DNA from: Lithospermum erythrorhizon
Lineage: Eukaryota > Streptophyta > Magnoliopsida > Boraginales > Boraginaceae
DNA: 64,000 bases
Reading direction: 5' to 3'
Assembly: GCA_019722365.1 (NCBI GenBank)
Contig: JADFUC010001799.1
Span: 43,131-107,130, forward strand
The notes beneath the pieces were generated by a model. That model was not told where the DNA came from and made no database searches. It was given only the letters and a program-made list of their open reading frames with translations. Numbering within the stretch: the first letter of the stretch is position 1; each line of letters opens with the position of its first letter. Positions 60,810 through 64,000 of the stretch are shown piece after piece. Position numbers and translations under genes: made by a program.

Positions 60810-61110
60810 ATGTCGTTTGGTTACCTTACGAAGCGGACTACTACCAATTGATTTATGGCAATGGGTTAAAGGGCAACTCGAGACCATTCGGCGTATATTA
60901 CGGGGACATGATGGCCAGTCAGAACTGGCGATTTTCTTCTGCGGTGACATACAGTTTGGAAGATGGGAGGATGTGTTTAAAGCATTCTTGGTAAGATTGG
61001 ATGACTTAGAGAAGATAGTAGACAATGTGGAGAAGTCTGTGCGATGGAAGTCCGTATGGAGTAGATGCAGTGAGAACGATATTTTCCATGATTTGGATTT
61101 GTTCAAGTGA
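60810..61110 (+). pseudogene. Array exon module, copy 5 (diverged, frame-shifted)
   Basis: The module starts ATGTCGTTTGGTTACC after TTTTCCAG. A deletion after TTACCTTAC shifts the frame, and later indels partly restore it (VRLDDLEKIVDNVEKSV). The stop is at 61108-61110. Confidence 0.55.
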
Positions 61111-61383
61111 AAAATGTTTTTAAAGAATTATGGGACCATTTTGCATGTTTAATTTGTAATTAATGGAGTTTTAGTTCCTATGGAAGAGTTACATTATTTA
61201 ATTAATTAAATATAATTAATTGTTAATTATTTTTTAAATTATTTAATATGAAAAATTTGAAATAATATTTTTTATTTTGGGAATTTTTCGATTTTAGAAT
61301 TGATTTTTATTGTCGGTTATTAATTGACTATTAAAAATCATCGTTATGAATCGTGTCAGACAAAGGTGTACCGATGGCGTTAT

Positions 61384-63360
61384 GCGTAACGATCCGCCCC
61401 GAGTCGCCCGCCACGAAGTTAAGATCGCCAATGACACATGCACGAGTCACGGTCGATGGATACAACATCAAAAGAGTTCATTTGATTCTAATAATAAAAT
61501 ACTCTTGGTCCGTCGTGGTGAACTATTTCTGTAACCCAAAATAACATGTCAGCAATCTGAGACATAGATCGCGGAAAAATACAACAACTGATACCCGACT
61601 TAGTATCCGAAGTACAATATAATAATGGTAAGGTCCTTGGCGGCCCCATGTATGCTACGTAGGACTTCAACTGACATAACATGAGGAAAAGACATTAGAA
61701 AATTTGAGGACTTCTATGCCACAGCGCTTTCGCGGCATTCTAAATCTCTACAATTTAGTCTGACGTACTCCTCGGCCTCGCGTCGACTCTAGAAACACGG
61801 GCATAAAGCGCCCGCCCAAAGAGAATAGGAGTAAGCGTGAAGCTTAGTGAATACAAAAACCACAGATAGTATCCAACCACATATAATCATAATTATATAT
61901 ACAAAACATGCATGTTGGAAATCAATGAGAATTGGTTCATTTATTATGCGGATTCTGCGACAATTGTGTAGCGATTCATTTACCGATTGGGTTAAATGTG
62001 ATTATCGAACTTAGTGTTCAACTTAGTAATTGTATACTTACTAGTGTAGGTTCTCATGATAATTTAAGGGGTTATGAGCGATTCTTCAGATCTTACTCGT
62101 GTCGTTACAATAATAGTAATTGGTGATTATTATTATTATACAACTTCTTATTATCGAGCCTAGAGGAGTCACTGTCTGATGGCGTTGAGTTATATTTCAT
62201 GTATGAAATTAAAAGGCTATATAATTGAAATGTATTTCAAGTTACATTTTATGTAGAATATCGATTGAAATAGAATCAATTAAATAGTTATTTAATTGGT
62301 TCGAATAATTTAGTATTTATCGATAACGAAAGATTATTGATATTGACTGCATTACTATTTAATTAGCTTAATTAAATAGTTCAACTTCAATTAGCAACTC
62401 ATTAGTATGTATGAACTAATAGAGTTAACGAGTCAAGCTAATCTTAGGGTTCTTATGAACTTGTTTAACACAGCCTATATAAAACTTTAAGTTTAAATCT
62501 GAGTTTGTAAAAAAACTTTTCACCCAAACCCACAGTAGCCGCCCCCCCTTTGGCGAAATTCTCCCAAGAGAATTTTGGGGTTTTCAGTTTTGTTCATCGC
62601 TGTTTACTAGCATGGGTCGTTTGATTGACCCCTCACGGGTGTGTGGACTAACTGAGATATCATCGATTGATATTCTGACTAATTTGAAGGAAGTGAGTCG
62701 CGTTGTGAATTTGAGCGTGTGGATTTTGAGGTGGAATTTACTCCGGCTGCTGTAAGTCACTACTTGTTAAATATATTTAATTATATGTTTTTGTATTGAA
62801 TAATGTAGTATGCACTTTAAAGATCGCGGAACTTTATGGATTTGTATTTATACTCACATATCCATGTGGTACAACTGATGCATAACAAGCGAGGACTAGT
62901 CATAGCCGTCAACGTCACGCGTCAAATATTCATTCAAATGAAGCGGCACAAACAATAAAGGTTAATTAAATGAAATGTACCCACGTAAACCTCCGTCCAC
63001 GCATCGGCTTCCCGTCAGCGCCTCCGCTGATATACCTGGCATGCTTCTGGCATATATATACATCGCGATCCTCGACCCGAGGCTCTTTCGCTCGATATGC
63101 ATATCACACAGAACCCTCCCGGGCTCACCTGTTGCTCGCAAAATCATGTCACTTTGTGACCTCGGTGAGGCTATACATAATGTATATATATACGTATCGT
63201 CCGCCCCAAAAACCAGGCACACCAAAAGATACGCGCTGACCATGATACGATCACATGACACAATCACATACAGCAACGCGTGGTATAATCACGGCAGCAT
63301 ACCTACAATCTCACATCCGCATCACGGGGGCATACGACGATTCTTTTCACCACCTGGGGT
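61384..63360 (-). repeat. Gypsy LTR (minus), split by a copia solo LTR
   Basis: On the minus strand it begins near AACACCCCAGGTGGTG (63360) and ends GGGGCGGATCGTTACGC (61384), matching the TGTAACACCC...GGTCGTTAC ends of gypsy LTRs. No pol lies nearby, so it is a solo or truncated LTR. Its left side lies in unit 5 of the array and its right side abuts plastid DNA, so the two flanks do not match and no target duplication is seen. Confidence 0.6.
61913..62877 (+). repeat. Copia solo LTR nested in the gypsy LTR
   Basis: Starts TGTTGGAAATCAATGAG and is homologous throughout to 24626-25630. The flanking 5-mers are both ATGCA (61908-61912 and 62878-62882). The last bases (GTACAACTG) are mutated from the expected TTTTCCATCA. 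Length is 965 bp. Confidence 0.8.
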
Positions 63361-64000
63361 GTTAATTTACCTACTAAAATCACCCGTCTCTACTGAATCC
63401 AGCATCACAATTCCATTTTTGTCTAAATTACGTAATAAATGGGCCTCTAAATGCGGTATTTCATTAGTGATCCTTTCAAGGCCTTGGCTTGTCATGATCA
63501 ATTTTCATATTTCCGTATGTGAAAAAGTATAAATATCTTCATATACCAAACGCTCGCTAATGAGTACTGCATCTTCAATTGTAACCTTCCCACGGCATAT
63601 AAGCTACTAATACGTTTTTACCCAAAAGCAAGTTCGCCGCCAACCAGCAGCACCATCCGCTAAAATTTGTCCTTTTTAATGCATTTACCCGCCGAACCTG
63701 GGGTTTTGATGCATACAATATTTTTTGTTGGAACGTTGATAAATAACTAATGGAATGCCCGGTATCTCCATTACAGTAAAGAACGCCGTCAGTATCAGTA
63801 GAAATGACCTTTCCCTCGACCGGCTACGCCAAAGAGCCCTGAATCTAGAGCTGCCGGTCGTTCCTGGCAGTTCAACAATGCATTTCTCGGACTGAGAAAG
63901 AGGAACTGTGACGTTGCATATTAGAACTCATTAAACTCGATTCGCATCATTATGTTCGATAAAAGGAATGAAGGAAGCTCCAATCGAAAATATTGAAATT
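63361..64000 (-). pseudogene. rpoB: Nuclear copy of plastid rpoB (NUPT), decayed
   Basis: On the minus strand the translation follows the plastid RNA polymerase beta subunit: SIFSIGASFIPFIEHNDANR near the window end, then EGKVISTDTDGV, KCIKKGQILADGAA, GGELALGKNVLVAYMPWEG, DAVLISERLVYEDIYT and [13 protein letters not shown]. Several small indels break the frame, so it is a pseudogene. It runs off the window end, so the insert is at least 640 bp. Working rpoB resides in the plastid genome. Confidence 0.9.

Larger units (their letters stand above)
55513..61340 (+). repeat. Five-unit complex tandem array (units 1.1-1.5 kb)
   Basis: Exon-like modules begin at 55514, 56963, 58500, 59678 and 60810, so the periods are about 1449, 1537, 1178 and 1132 bp. 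A full unit holds, in order: a T-rich acceptor, an exon module of about 290 bp, an AT-rich spacer (kept in units 1, 2 and 5, deleted in 3 and 4), a GC-richer stretch of about 190 bp with ACCGGTGGCGTTATC-like and GGTAAAACCT words, and a (GTGTATTTAG)n arm. A loop of 80-150 bp, a (CAATACACCC)n arm and AAGCATGAATGTACTTAATA close the unit. Unit 5 is cut off in the GC-richer stretch. Confidence 0.85.

Noticed and set aside
62962..63532. Overlapping frames of 185, 104 and 89 aa
   Set aside because: They fall in the minus-strand gypsy LTR and continue into the rpoB fragment in the wrong frame; no protein family fits.

Overview
The window is nuclear DNA of a flowering plant, most likely a eudicot. The genes have many short introns (GT-AG, with two GC-AG), plant-type gene families and AT-rich intergenic DNA. 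Decayed Ty3/gypsy, Ty1/copia, Helitron, hAT, MULE and Stowaway elements fill most of the rest. I cannot name the species.

Layout. 1-9.6 kb: a decayed Ty3/gypsy element (pol, then 3' LTR), followed by a decayed copia element ending in its 3' LTR. 9.6-12.7 kb: unassigned DNA with minus-strand coding remnants that look transposon-derived. 12.7-16.6 kb: an intact nine-exon METTL22-type methyltransferase gene on the minus strand, assembled here exon by exon (359 aa). 17.2-19.0 kb: nested Helitrons and a MITE, then an orphan first exon of an ARF-type GTPase. 22.4-26.5 kb: a hAT fragment interrupted by a gypsy solo LTR, which is itself interrupted by a copia solo LTR; both LTRs have perfect target-site duplications. 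27.6-35.8 kb: a gypsy region with a 5' LTR, a damaged pol that has lost integrase, and a 3' LTR of a different subfamily.

36.4-46.3 kb: a large plus-strand gene of 18 exons encoding an LRR-armadillo-patatin phospholipase (Arabidopsis PLA I type). It has a MULE-like element in intron 9 and two defective splice junctions (exon 12/13 and the exon 15 acceptor). 47-49 kb: AT-rich DNA and a hAT-like non-autonomous element. 49.8-50.2 kb: a conserved small plant protein. 51.1-52.9 kb: an intact five-exon receptor-like cytoplasmic kinase (PBL23/PBS1-like) on the minus strand.

54-61.3 kb: the most unusual part. A probable 5' leader exon with a splice donor is followed by minisatellites, then five tandem copies of a 1.1-1.5 kb unit. 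Each unit carries an exon-like module with its own splice acceptor and a predicted coiled coil. The first four also carry two oppositely oriented arms of a 10-bp minisatellite that could fold into a long hairpin. 61.4-63.4 kb: a minus-strand gypsy solo LTR interrupted by another copia solo LTR. 63.4-64 kb: a decayed nuclear copy of plastid rpoB.

The host genes (methyltransferase, phospholipase, small protein, kinase) are unrelated neighbours, not an operon. All intron-exon models were deduced by eye from splice signals, reading phase and recalled family sequence; no search was run.
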